The position numbers and the translations under genes are program-made. A DNA stretch of 64,000 nucleotides, from assembly GCA_031002005.1 (NCBI GenBank), contig CM061921.1, forward strand, positions 175,344,935 to 175,408,934, in the 5' to 3' direction. Under the pieces are notes generated by a model. It had not been told where the DNA came from and ran no database searches. It saw only the letters and a list, made by a program, of their open reading frames with translations. Each line of letters begins with the position of its first letter. Within the stretch, counting starts at the first letter, position 1. Positions 47,950 to 58,529 of the stretch are shown here, in pieces. This DNA comes from Vandiemenella viatica. Taxonomy: Eukaryota > Arthropoda > Insecta > Orthoptera > Morabidae.

Positions 47950-47992
47950 CCATACGCGTTTCGCCCTTATGGTGTGGGGCATCGTCGGTGGC
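47950..47992 (-). ncRNA. Hammerhead-ribozyme-like motif, PLE left arm
   Basis: On the minus strand: CCA, then CCGACGA (core CUGANGA with U4 changed to C), stem UGCCCC/AGGGC with loop ACACCAUA, GAAA, short stem CGCGU, A, then UGG pairing with CCA. Penelope-like elements are known to carry hammerhead ribozymes in their terminal repeats. One core base differs from consensus, so this copy is probably inactive. Confidence 0.7.
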
Positions 47993-48411
47993 TGTGAATT
48001 TGTTTTTACATGTGATATGTTACATTTGACAGAGGAATTATAAATTATTATATACATATTTACATTGTACTTACAGCTAGGGTGATGGTATTTACATGGC
48101 GATCTGGAACAGCACTTTATGCATCTTACAGATCTTCTATTTCACAATTATAAAAACTGTTTTACACATATTACTGAATAAACACTGGCATTGTATCCAT
48201 TGCAACTGCAAACTTCTTGTTTCGTTAGTCTGCTACATTATATACATGTTGTTTTGATGAAATGCAGTGCTACCAACTTTGTTTTCTTTTTGTTTGTTAT
48301 TGTATCTGTGTTGCTGTATTAAATTATTTCTCTGTTTTCCTCAGCTGTTTTGTGTATGTGAGTGTGTGGTGGTTATTTTTATTGAGTTGAATAGTTTGTA
48401 TTAGTTTCCCT

Positions 48412-49465
48412 GTGGAGTGTTTATTTTTAGTGAGTTAAACAGTGTTTTATTGGTTAAATTGGTGAATTCACTCAATAGTGATTTTCCCATTCCTATGGCT
48501 TTGTATATTTGGTAGCTTTCTTGAATTGTTAACAAGTGTTGTCTGTGATTGTTAATTTTTAATATCCTCATGTCTGTCTGTAGAGAAGTAGGGGGGTGGT
48601 TATGGTCTAGTAAATGTTCAGGGAAAGTAGAATGGTTTGTGCATGTTATTGCTCTTATATGCTCTTTATACCTTATGTTAAAGTTTCTGGATGTCTGACC
48701 AATATATATTGCTTTACACTGTTGGCATGTTAATTGATATATGCCTGATTGTTGGTACAGGTTATTCTCAGTGTTGCTGTTCAAATGTTTGTGTATTGTG
48801 TTATTTGTCCTGAATGCAATTTTTATTCCTTGTTTCCTAAATATGGAGCTTATTCTGTGTGTGTGTTTGTTATTGTAAGTCATGGTATACCATTGTTTTT
48901 TAGTGTGGTTGATGGTGTTAGTGTGTTGACTGTCTTGTGGTGTCCTTATTTTATTTTTGATTTTGTTGTAGAGTTGTTCAATTAGTTTCTCTGTATACCC
49001 ATTATTCCTTGCTATTTGACTGATTGTGTTGTATTCTTTTGTGTAGTCATTTTTTGATAGGGGTATAGTGTTTAGCCTGTTCAGCATGTGTCTAAGGGCA
49101 GCTTGTTTATGGTTGTTAGGATGGTTAGATGTATTGCGTATGATGGTGTCTGTGTATGTGGGTTTTCTGTATATGCTGAAAGAGTGTGATGGACCTTTTC
49201 TGGTTATTGTTACATCAAGGAAGTTTGGTGTATTGTTTGTTTCCTGCTCTTTGGTAAATTTTATGTTTTTGTGGATGTTGTTAATTTCGTTGTGGAATTG
49301 GTCGATATTGTGTTTTGATTCATCCATCAGGCAGATGACATCATCAACAAAGCGAAACCAGTAGATTATGTTGTATTTTTTGTTTTTGAAAATGTGGTGT
49401 TCTATTTGGTCCATGAAAATCTTGGCCATGATTCCAGAAACAGGAGAGCCCATCGGTAAGCGTGT
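48412..49465 (-). pseudogene. Penelope-like RT C-terminus plus GIY-YIG endonuclease
   Basis: Open for about 350 codons from the RT block LPMGSPVSGIMAKIFMDQIE (about 49455) through the catalytic FRFVDDVICLMDES, the thumb (NFLDVTITR, SIYRKPTYTDTII, HPNNHKQAALRHML) and the linker FRKQGIKIAFRTNNTIHKHL to GIY-YIG (SGIYQLTCQQCKAIYIGQTS, then RYKEHI), stopping near 48412. Both RT aspartates, the GIY and YIG tyrosines, the Arg and the Glu are present. It is truncated at its 5' side, and about 34 codons read upstream come from the opposite arm, so it cannot be expressed normally. Confidence 0.92.
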
Positions 49466-50188
49466 AAAGCAATATATATTGGTCAGACATCCAGAAACTT
49501 TAACATAAGGTATAAAGAGCATATAAGAGAAATAACATGCACAAACCATTCTACTTTCGCTGAACATTTACTAGACCATAACCACCCCCCTACTTCTCTA
49601 CAGACAGACATGAGGATATCAAAAATTAACAATCTCAGACAACACTTGTTAACAATTCAAGAAAGCTACCAAATATACAAAGCCATAGGAATGGGAAAAT
49701 CACTATTGAATGAATTCACCAATTTAACCAATAAAACACTGTTTAACTCACTAAAAATAAACACTCCACAGTGAAACTAATACAAACTATTCAACTCAAT
49801 AAAAATAACCACCACACACTCACATACACAAAACAGCTGAGGAAAACAGAGAAATAATTTAATACAGCAACACAGACACAATAACAAACAAAAAAGAAAA
49901 CAAAGTTGGTAGCACTGCATTTCATCAAAACAACATGTATATAATGTAGCAGACTAACGAAACAAGAAGTTTACAGTTGCAATGGATACAATGCCAGTGT
50001 TTATTCAGTAATATGTGTAAAACAGTTTTTATAATTGTGAAATAGAAGATCTGTAAGATGCATAAAGTGCTGTTCCAGATCGCTATGTAAATACCATCAC
50101 CCTAGCTGTAAGTACAATGTAAATATGTATATAATAATTTATAATTCCTGTCAAATGTAACATATCACATGTAAAAACAAATTCACAG

Positions 50189-50230
50189 CCACTGACAATG
50201 CCCCACACCATAAGGGCGAAACGCGTATGG
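50189..50230 (+). ncRNA. Hammerhead-ribozyme-like motif, PLE right arm
   Basis: Plus strand: CCA, then CUGACAA (core CUGANGA with G8 changed to A), stem GCCCC/AGGGC, GAAA, CGCGUA, then UGG. The substitution is at a different core position from the left arm, so the two arms together imply an intact CUGACGA core in the parent element. Confidence 0.7.
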
Positions 50231-50839
50231 AAATAAAGAAAACAGTAACATCAACAGTTGTTCCAGACGGAATTTTGATTTATAATCTTTGAATGTTTTG
50301 TTTCAGACTTCCCTTGTAAACCTAAAGGTGAAGCTACCAGAAATAGAAATTACTGTACACAAGAACCACATACAACCTTACTATTAAAGTAAAAGATATA
50401 TCCTTCCACCAGAAACAATGCTAGATGTTCAAGAGATACAAGCTGAAAATACAGATAAGACAAATACATTCCAATCAAAGGAGAGTTCAAATCATTATAA
50501 GCAGTATCAACATCACAATCTCTGGAGCAACCCAGTAAGTCCAGAGGGAAATAAAACTGCCAGTGTGAATACTCATAACTTTAGAATCCAGAAACCTTGT
50601 ACATAACTGGTACAGAATAGTTTGAGTTCCACTTGTATGTTGTAGGATAACAGACAGATTATCCTAGAATGACAGTACATATTGTAATGTATAATATATC
50701 TTTGAATTTTAGGGTACCTTGGTAAGGGGCTGTTGGTTTTACTCCTGGAAAGTTTCCATAGCATTGATTTTAATGAATGGGTTGCCTAGGTTGGTTGACA
50801 CATAAGAAGTCCGATTTATAATTTGATGTGATTTTTTGT

Positions 50840-51019
50840 TGTTGGAAATTGGAACACATTAAAAGTGCTTAAGACGGTACAAAGTATATGACTGTCATTT
50901 CTTAGTGTATCAGCACGATTAGTAAAATAAGATGTATAGCACCAATAGTAGATAATGATGAATATTAATTATTAAGAATAAAGCATGGAAATATAACTAG
51001 AATCTTCAGAAATACAACA
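50840..51019 (+). repeat. LTR-like direct repeat, left
   Basis: AAAAGTGCTTAAGACGGTAC, then AGTATATGACTGTCATTTCT, and AGAATAAAGCATGG to the end AATACAACA. The same order recurs at 54177-54374. Its 5' limit is uncertain (TGTTGG at 50840 is a guess). It may also be the right LTR of the gypsy element whose pol ends near 50390. Confidence 0.7.
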
Positions 51020-51038
51020 TGGCGACAGTGCAGTGATC
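51020..51038 (+). promoter_or_regulatory. Possible primer binding site
   Basis: TGGCGACAGTGCAGTGATC directly follows the LTR-like end AATACAACA, starting TGG as primer sites do. Confidence 0.6.
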
Positions 51039-51551
51039 TTATGTGCAACAGAAATGGAATTTGCTACATAAACTGACAAACTGATTTACTATCAGAAAGA
51101 CAAAGATGAAGAAAGGAAGAGAGAATACTTTTTGGGAACATACAGCGCGACTAGCAGAGGAACGTGAACTAGCTATAACATGACAACATTCACCGCAGGC
51201 ACACCAAACAGCTGAATGAGGTGAAAGTGAACCTGCCGGCTATAAAATATGACAAAACATAAGTGACTTTTTTTTATTCAAGCAATTATGGTTGCTGAAT
51301 TTCATATACTAAAGATATCGACTGATGTAACCTTTGGTATAGTGGAGACCTAATATACGTGGATAGAAACCTTTTATATGAATCTAATAACTTAGATTTA
51401 AGAGTTTAAGAGACTATTCAGTTCTGAGTATCATTCTTTTTTTTGTGGTTGATTGACTGGAAAACTGATGCTATCAACATAATATTAGCGATTCTACAAT
51501 AATTGTAAGATAATATATAGCAAGTTGCTAGATTAATTTATTATTTTCAAT

Positions 51552-54060
51552 ATGGAGAGTGACAAAATCTTTGCGGATAGGGACCCTGTAAGTCAGCAAA
51601 ACGTAACAGATGATGATTTCTCGTTACCATCCCAGAATTACAATCTACTTGCATGGAAAACTTTTCATCAACAGAGAAAAGTACTGTAGTATCGCAAGAA
51701 ATCAGTGCTCCAGACTTAGAAGTTTTCTTTGGAAATATCAAACATGAAATAGTCACTGTAGATGCGATGGAAAACATACCGTTTCGATTTGGAACACAAC
51801 TTACAGCAACACAGTTACAACTAAGTGAGGAAATAAAAAAACTCTAATAAGTCTTCAAATGATCGTCTATGCAAACTAGAGACAGTTATGCAAGAATCTT
51901 GTGATGGTTTACAAGGAAAATTTAAGTACGTAAGTAGAGGGCTGACAAACAATATACAATATTCTTCTTCCTGTCCGGTATTAGGCCTGGTGGCCTGTTA
52001 CGGTCTCAATCCATCTTCTTGGTGGTCTCCCTAGATATCTCTTGCCTCTGGGATGGTATTTGAGAATTTTCCGTGGGTTCCGGTCCGTCTTCACCTCAGT
52101 ACATGTTCTGTCCAAGACGTTCTGTAATTTTGTACAGTTTGGAGAATTGGTTTTACTTTAAGTTCTTTAAGGATATCATCAGATCTCTTTCTGTCTTGTA
52201 ATGTGTAGCCAGCTATTCTCCTCATAAATCGCATCTCAGCTGCCGTTAGACTCCGTTCATCACCTTTGCGTAGTGTCCAGGCCTCGCTGCCATACAGTAG
52301 TGCAGGTTTAGCCAGGGTGTTATATAGCCTGATTCTTGTGTGCTGTTGAACTAGAGATGGTCTGAAAAAGTTATTTATTATTCCTGTAACTTTCATGAAA
52401 TTTGTGATTTTTTGTTGCATATCAGTTTCTAGGGTGTAGCTGAGGTTGTAACCTAGGTATTTAAATTCTGCTACTTGTTCTATGGGCGTGTTGTCTATTG
52501 AGATTTTGGTTCTTTTGTGTTTTTTTTCCAACAAAGGCCATAACCTTGGTTTTATTTAGGGAAATCTCCATGCTGTATTCTTTTGCTGTCATATGGAGGT
52601 TATATACCAATCTCTGCAGGTCATCTTCTGACTCAGCAAAAAGCACTTGGTCATCCGCAAACAGTAATGTATCCAGGTTGGTCTGACTGTCTATTAGTAT
52701 TCTACCATGGGGTTTTTGTCTCCAGTTACTAATGATTTTGTTTATATACATGCTGAATAAAAGTGGTGATAGGCAACATCCTTGTCTCACTCCTCGATTA
52801 ATGGGTTTCCATACCGACAGCTGTTGTCCGGTTCTGACTGTGATTATATTGTGGCTGTAGATGTTTTGAAATGCTTTTATGATCTGTGGTGGGGTGTTAC
52901 TTTCTGCCATAATTAGCCAAAGTTTTCTGCTGTCAATTGTATCAAAAGCTTTTTTAAATCAATAAATGCCAGGTGTGTTTCCAGATTAAACTCTTTCCTT
53001 TTCTCAATTAGCATCTTGAGTATGAAATAGCCATCTGCACATGATCTACCCTTCCGAAACCCATTTTGTTCTTCTCCAAGTAGTGGTTCATAAAATTTTT
53101 GCAATTTTGATTTAATAATGCTTGAGTAAATTTTATAACCAGCATTGAGCAAGCTTATTCCTCTATAGTTATTGCAATCCTTGACGTCTCCTTTTTTGTG
53201 AATTGGGAGGACAATTGCCCTCTGCCAGCTTTGAGGTGGGTATTCTCCTCTCCAGATCCTGTTGATAAAGTTCAACAGTCGTACTTTAAATGTCCTGTTG
53301 CTGAATTTAAAAAGTTCCATATGAATGCCATCCTCTCCTGGAGCTCTGTTACTTTTACAGGCTTTTAGCACTGATTCTAACTCTTTGTAGTGAATGTCAT
53401 CTGGGCTGTTAGGGAATTGAGATATGTAACCTGAAACCTATAATTGATACTGTTACCGATAACGATCTAGTAATTAGAGGGGTTGAACAAAGTATCAATA
53501 CAATTTATTGTCAATTTTTGGGTAATATAACTGAAGGTAATGGTAGTAACGCAGTAAGTAAAAAATATGTTATGAGTGATATCAAAATTAATGTTGATGT
53601 AAATCTTATAGAGGACAGTCTAATTGTCAAAGAAGGGTGTTGCTTAAACGGTGATTTTAAGGATGAAAGTAAACAGACTGGAGCTTATATGAAAACAGCT
53701 GAATCAGTACAAAAGAGTAGTAAGTCAATTAAATTATTTGATACAAGAGAAGTTAAAGAAGCAGGTGACTTTTGTGATGTAAATAAGATGGAACAGAGTT
53801 TAGTGATGGTGAATGAAGTAGGTAATTTGATTATTTTGATGAATCATGAAATAAAAGAGTGTGTAGGCTGTAGCAAAGTTGCCCAAATTGAGTCAAATGA
53901 TGGATCACAGCAATTTAAGATTAATTGTGTTGAACATTCAGTGTTGAACATTTACAGGTTTTTTTTACATATTTTTGAAGTTGGTTTGCAATTGTACTGT
54001 TCCAGTAAAGTAAGATTAGCTACAGACAGTTATTTTGTATGGATAACTGGGAAAAATTGA
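51552..54060 (+). pseudogene. gag-like coding region of an LTR element, split by a LINE
   Basis: A first frame starts at the ATG at 51552 (MESDKIFADRDPVSQQNVTD), shifts frame near 51640 (MENFSSTEKSTVV...), and stops at 51847 after GTQLTATQLQLSEEIKKL. After the LINE insertion, a 180-codon frame at 53518-54060 (preceded in frame by LVIRGVEQSINTIYCQF) is open to TGA and contains a CVGC motif. It is one of the longest uninterrupted frames here. It has no family match I can name; its position between LTR-like repeats suggests gag or another retrotransposon protein. Confidence 0.5.
51957..53420 (-). pseudogene. LINE family D reverse transcriptase, nearly intact, 5' truncated
   Basis: Minus-strand RT: CKSNRAPGEDGI (family K..APG.D.I), FINRIWRGEYPPQSWQRAIV, PIHKKGDVKDCNNYRGISLL, EEQNGFRKGRSCADGYFILK, motif A AFIDLKK|AFD, NRGVRQGCCLSPLLFSMYIN, catalytic LLFADDQVLFAE near 52645, NKTKVM, EFKYLGYNLS, YGSEAWTLRK and FMRRIAGYTLQDRKR. 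There are only two frame breaks, both one base, in T6 at 52950-52955 and T8 at 52520-52527. No in-frame stop is seen otherwise. The endonuclease is missing. 3' end near 51957. Confidence 0.92.
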
Positions 54061-54176
54061 ATTGGAAATATATAAAAAAGTTTTTCATTTTTTTAGAGGG
54101 GTAAAGCTATGCATAACACCTCATCCTGATACAAATTTATTCAGGATATCTATTCAGTGTTTAGCTGATACTGAAG

Positions 54177-54374
54177 TGTAATGTACAGACTTCAAAAGTG
54201 CTTAAGATGGTACAAAGTATATGACTGTCATTTCTTAGCATAACAACACTATACCAAAGGCTAATAGCATGATAAGTAAAATAAAATGTATAGCACCAAC
54301 AGCAGATAGTGACAAATATTAATTATTAAGAATAAAGCACAGGAAATACAACAAGAATCTTCGGAAATACAATA
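54177..54374 (+). repeat. LTR-like direct repeat, right
   Basis: Counterpart of 50840-51019, ending AATACAATA. It contains about 25 extra bases (ACACTATACCAAAGGCTAAT and neighbours, near 54245-54270) absent from the left copy. Confidence 0.7.
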
Positions 54375-54602
54375 GTGTCAAATGCTAATTTTTACATAAT
54401 TGTTAAGGGATTACATCAGGCAGAAAATGAATTGTAATCCATAAATTTGAAAGACCTAATGGACCCTCTAGGTTAAATATGTTAACTTATTGTCATAGAC
54501 AACAGATTGAGATCAGCTCCACATGTCGTTGCATGAATTTAATTTATTTGTAAGGATATTCTGTGGTGGTAAATGTAAATTTTCCACACCACAAGACACA
54601 TA
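54375..54602. other. No recognised gene
   Basis: Short AT-rich interval between the LTR-like repeat and the mariner. Confidence 0.5.
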
Positions 54603-56091
54603 CAAGATGTGTTAAAAAAAGGGGGATTTTTCATTTTTTGGGAAAGAATTTTATTAATTCGTCTACATCGATATTATCTTCTCCAAAATAGTCCCCATTA
54701 GATATTATACACTTATGCCAGCGCTTCTCCCAATCCCCAAAACACTTCTGAAACTCGATAGCTTTGAGCTCTTTCAGTGATATGCTTTTAATCTCTTTTA
54801 TTCTTGTAAAACAACAGCCCTTCAAGGTTCTCTTTACTTTTGGGAAACAGAAAAAAGTTATACAAGGCCATATCTGGTGAATATGTAGGCTGGGGCACCA
54901 TTGCAGTATTGTTTTTTTTTTTGCCAAAAATTCATTAAAAAACAACAATGTATGAGCAGATGCATTATCGTGATGCAAAAGCCATAAATTGTTTTACCAG
55001 CAATCCAGGTGTTTTCTTCAGACTGCTTCACACAATTGGCGTTAAACTTGTGGCAAGAACTCGTGGAGCACTATGCCATTAAAATCAAAGAACAAAGCGA
55101 AGATAACCTTCACATTTGACTGAATTAGTCGAGCTTTTTTCGGTCTTGGCAATCCAGAATGTCTCCACTGAGACAACTGAGCCTTAGTTTTGACATCATG
55201 CCCACAAACCCATGTCTCATCACTTATTATGACACGTTTCAATAGTCCTGCATCATTGTTGACCTCATTTAGCAATTCCTGAACAACTTCCTTTTGCCGC
55301 TGTTTTTGATTGAAACTCAACACTTTTGGAACAAATTTTGCTGCATACCCTAAACAGATGAAAAATTTCATGGCATGAGCCAATTGATATGGCAACATCA
55401 TCAGTAACTTCTCTAGCTGTTCATAATAATTTCTTTCACTTTTTCATTGGTTTTTTTATTTTTTCAATTACTGCTTTAAGTCTCGTTGATGGCTAAGTTC
55501 ATCAGAGGTGGGATGGGACTGCAGAAAAGGAACGGGAAGGAATTCGGCCATGGCCTTTTGAAGGAAGCATCCCGGCATTCTCCTGGAGTAATTTGGGGAA
55601 ACCATGCCTGGTTGGGGATTCGAACCTGCGTCCTCCAAAATGCGAGGCCAGAACGTTAGCTGTTCACCCACCACGCTCGGTTCATTGGTTATTGATGTGA
55701 TAGGATGACCCGCACACTTGTCATCATCAATGTCTTCACGGCCATCTGGGAAACACTTACACCATTCATAAAACCTTGTTTTACTCATAGTAGATTCACC
55801 AAAAGCAATATATAACATTTCTAAAACCTTGTTGCACTTAATTCCATTTTTATAGCAAAATTTAATGCAAATTCTCCGATCCATGATTTACAAAAATAAA
55901 AATTGCCAACAGTATCAAAACACATGTTATCCTTTTAACAGCTGACAAGAGACTAAACATCCAATATAGCCATACAGCCATACAGATACTTTTAAGACAT
56001 ATTTGCTAACACAACAACGAAAAAATTGTGCCAATCGGACTAATACAACCCGCGAAATTTCAAATTCCCATTACTTTTCGAACAAATCTCG
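54603..56091 (-). mobile_element. Mariner element, inactive, with SINE insertion
   Basis: Ends CAAGATGTGTTAAAAAA and, from the right, CGAGATTTGTTCGAAAA, flanked by TA at 54601-54602 and 56092-56093. Without the SINE it is about 1.26 kb, normal for mariner. The transposase starts at 55884 (MDRRICIKFCYKNGIKCNKV), followed by the second helix-turn-helix (FYEWCKCFPDGREDIDDDK), then the SINE. After it come IISDETWVCGHDVKTKAQLS with the first Asp near 55220, HHDNASAH with the second near 54970, and a damaged PDMAP-type region. The C-terminus GDWEKRWHKCIISNGDYF is intact. Frame changes make it inactive. Confidence 0.93.
55453..55680 (-). repeat. tRNA-derived SINE, copy 5
   Basis: Minus orientation, with tRNA-like head ending CCACGCTCGG. 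A perfect 10-bp target duplication, TTCATTGGTT, lies at 55443-55452 and 55681-55690. A piece of the body (the CATGG-to-CATCC region) is shortened relative to copy 3. Interrupts the mariner transposase. Confidence 0.93.
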
Positions 56092-56559
56092 TACAAGACA
56101 GTTGAGCTGCAGGTTGGAGACAAGGCAGCCCATGCAGTGGTAATCTGAAACCCACATAACTCAGTGCACTGACAGAGTGACAGAACAAATGTGGCAGACT
56201 TATAACACAGCCAACTTAATACACGGATATCACATAAACGTTTAAATATTTACATGGCATTAGCACAGTGGGTAATTTATGTAGTTAATAATACTTATGT
56301 TTTGCACTGAGAGGAAATATCATCTCATTAGCTGTTTGAATTCACACAAGATTTGTTTAAACCAATTATTAGTGGTGGGAAAAAATTGCTTTTAAGGGTT
56401 AATTTATAAATTAAATGTTCTCTTTTTTCTCAAAACGCAATTTTATTTTTTAAACTTACAATAATCTCACAGGTACAATCACTGAGGATCATACAATTAA
56501 ATAATGAGATCATTTCTATCTGAATGCTGTTTCTCATGATTTATATTAGTCAATCATTG
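56092..56559. other. No recognised gene
   Basis: AT-rich interval downstream of the mariner. Confidence 0.5.
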
Positions 56560-57720
56560 TTGAATATGATTTCCAGGAGAAAAAGAACTATAGAGTTCAA
56601 TTACAGTTGATTTTTGATATTTTGGAAAGAAGCCTTTATCTTAAATCCATCTTTTGATGACGAGTTAATACTTGTTAGTTCCATTAGCCTTAAAACAATG
56701 TATGAGGTAATGCAATAGGAATTTCTAAGTTTAACCGCCATACTGTTGCCTACATCCAGCATGAAGAAAAGATTATTATTAGATGGAAAAGTTTTAAAGG
56801 CCATATTTGACACATTATCTGAGTATACTCTTAAATGTTTGCAATGCAGATTAGCAGCTTTATAACAATATAATGATGACTTACTGGATAGTACTTTTGA
56901 CACAGGAAATGGAAGAGACAATTATGAACAAATCATTAGAGATTCAAAAATTAGCTAAAGTTTTATTGTAAAGACAGATGAAAAGAAAGCAATAATCAAT
57001 AAAAATATTTGGGAGAAAAGTTTATAATGTTCATAGTTTGCAACAGTAAGTAGTGACAATCATGAAGCATGACTAGTTTTTTTTAATATAATTATGGATT
57101 TACACCTCGTCAATGTTAAGGTCATTAGAGGCGGGATGGAATTCGGGACAAGGATCAGGAAGGAATTCAGCCATGGCATTTTAAAGGAAGCATCTCAGCA
57201 TTTGCGTGGAGTGATTTGGGGAAACAATGGAAAACCAAAATCTGAGTGTCCGGACAGAGATTAGAACTGCCGCCCTCCCGCATGCAAGGCAGAGTGTTAA
57301 CCGCGCACCCACCATGCTCGGTATCAACATGAAGATGGAATTGATTAGAATAAGAGTACTACTTGTACAAGCAACCAAAAATAAGCTCAGTGATGTTCTA
57401 CTAAGTCCTAAGCTTTACCAACAATATTTGGAGTTGATTCAAAAGCAGTTTAACGAAGAAACCTAAATACCTGCATAAAGACATGAACACCTGTATAAAT
57501 ACTATAAAATTAGTGATGTTAAAGTGTTTTTAATGGGTAAAAATTTGAAGAGAAATTATCAATGTAACAATGGGATCAGTAAATTCTATTCTAGAACAAT
57601 ACTCAAGTTATACTTTCCCAGTAAACTGGAAAGAAACCAAACATCAGGTGTACTGGAAAACACATGATATCTCATTTGCACAGACCATCAATCTTACACG
57701 CTGTAAAAATCTAGTGATTT
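56560..57720 (+). pseudogene. Unidentified decayed coding region, split by a SINE
   Basis: Plus-strand coding-like pieces: SMKKRLLLDGKVLKAIFDTL with CLQCRLAAL at about 56755, YNDDLLDSTFDTG at about 56870, then after the SINE a 79-codon frame ending IRVLLVQATKNKLSDVLLSP and YQQYLELIQKQFNEET (57330-57466), and SVNSILEQYSSYTFPVNWKE with KTHDISFAQTINLTRCKNL at about 57570-57710. The Cys-containing, glycoprotein-like look (NLT site) made me consider a retroelement envelope, but I cannot confirm a family. Stops and frame changes are present. Confidence 0.35.
57077..57321 (-). repeat. tRNA-derived SINE, copy 6
   Basis: Minus orientation, T-rich tail from 57077, head ending CACCATGCTCGG. Core blocks match copy 3. 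The target duplication is blurred (ATCATGAAG and ATCAACATGAAG on the two sides), fitting an older copy. Confidence 0.9.
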
Positions 57721-58529
57721 AAGTAAATATAAAAATTCTATTGTATCCATTTGTCCTTGACTAACATTACATGACAGAGCCACAATCAGTTCTCAGAAAC
57801 AATTCTTGATTCTTTTCAGAAAGAAATTTTAACTTTAAGAAAGCCTGATTTGTTAAAGATGCGTGGTAATTGGGCCTATACCATGCCTCGCCTTAACTAT
57901 TCCAACCATTTCCATAGCACATATATATTACAATTTAACAATCCTTGGTATCACCCACCTAAATTTATTAACTGAATTCACCATAGCCAAACATTGATTA
58001 CATTAAAACGGACTGACTCTAGTCTACTTGCTAATGAATTAACAAAATATCTGTAAACAAGATTTGATTAAATATATCCATATCATTGCACAGATGAAAA
58101 CACAAGTCCATATACATACTAGACACAGAACCATCATTGTACCAATTGTATAACTACATTTATAGGAATATGTATATGTATAATTATACATTTTTTACTC
58201 ATTAGAAATGTCGCAAAACAATTCTAAAATGATGTAACCATCAACTGCTCAAATCATAATAGCTATATCAAACTCGAATTAGATTCTTAATACTAAGGAT
58301 GATCTTGAATACTCCACTTAGCATCATCATACTGATGTTTTTTTTTTATTACTCACATTATTGATTTATTGGCACTTACTGTCATAAACAAGTCTCTAAT
58401 TGATTCTGTTCTACCTCCAAGTTTTGTCAACCACTCCATTCAAGGAATAATGAATTGAATATTTTTACACATATTGAGATGACCTTGTGCACTGAAAGGA
58501 TGGAGCCATACAGATGCCGCACTTTTAAT
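57721..58529. other. No firmly recognised gene
   Basis: A frame KPDLLKMRGNWAYTMPRLNY with HPPKF at about 57840-57960 may continue the unidentified region to its left. The rest is AT-rich. Confidence 0.35.

Larger units (their letters stand above)
47851..50287. mobile_element. Head-to-head pair of Penelope-like elements (family 2) with RT
   Basis: The left arm (minus, about 47892-49462) and right arm (plus, about 49463-50287) are inverted copies joined at their 5' ends. The left arm retains the RT end and GIY-YIG, the right arm only GIY-YIG and the 3' region. The outer arm ends are AGATTATAAATCAAAATTCC and its inverse. TTTGAATGTTTTG occurs at 47838-47850 and 50288-50300 on either side, a possible 13-bp target duplication although 41 bases separate it from the left arm end. 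The pair lies inside the gypsy pol region. Confidence 0.92.
43110..50420 (+). pseudogene. Gypsy pol gene dispersed by later insertions
   Basis: Parts in order: reverse transcriptase 43120-43640 (CVHYLALDAITIPNVYSLPF, FFTTLDIKSCYHQV with catalytic Asp, then SQLEYLGHLIS); RNase H 43790-43999 (YPDFSKI, ICYAPRQLTRAEVNH, EKELLAVVYT); RNase H end 45845-45990 (FTIITNHSALKWLSSLKDPS); integrase zinc region about 46240-46290 (HYNVTKQYKWP); integrase core 46350-46480 (PFERVYLDTVGSF...YTIVEAF); core continued 47255-47490 (KFGDLNLILTEGLQL); C-terminal VH.N.I.PYY at about 50320-50390. The YVDD motif is not intact. Insertions between the parts are listed separately. Confidence 0.78.

Noticed and set aside
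48749..49364. Plus-strand open frames rich in Val, Phe and Cys across the second Penelope element
   Set aside because: They are antisense shadows of the RT/GIY-YIG frame on the minus strand, whose codon composition leaves the other strand open.
47838..50300. Calling TTTGAATGTTTTG a certain target duplication of the Penelope dimer
   Set aside because: The left copy is 41 bases outside the matching arm end, so it may be coincidental or involve extra sequence; kept only as a possibility.
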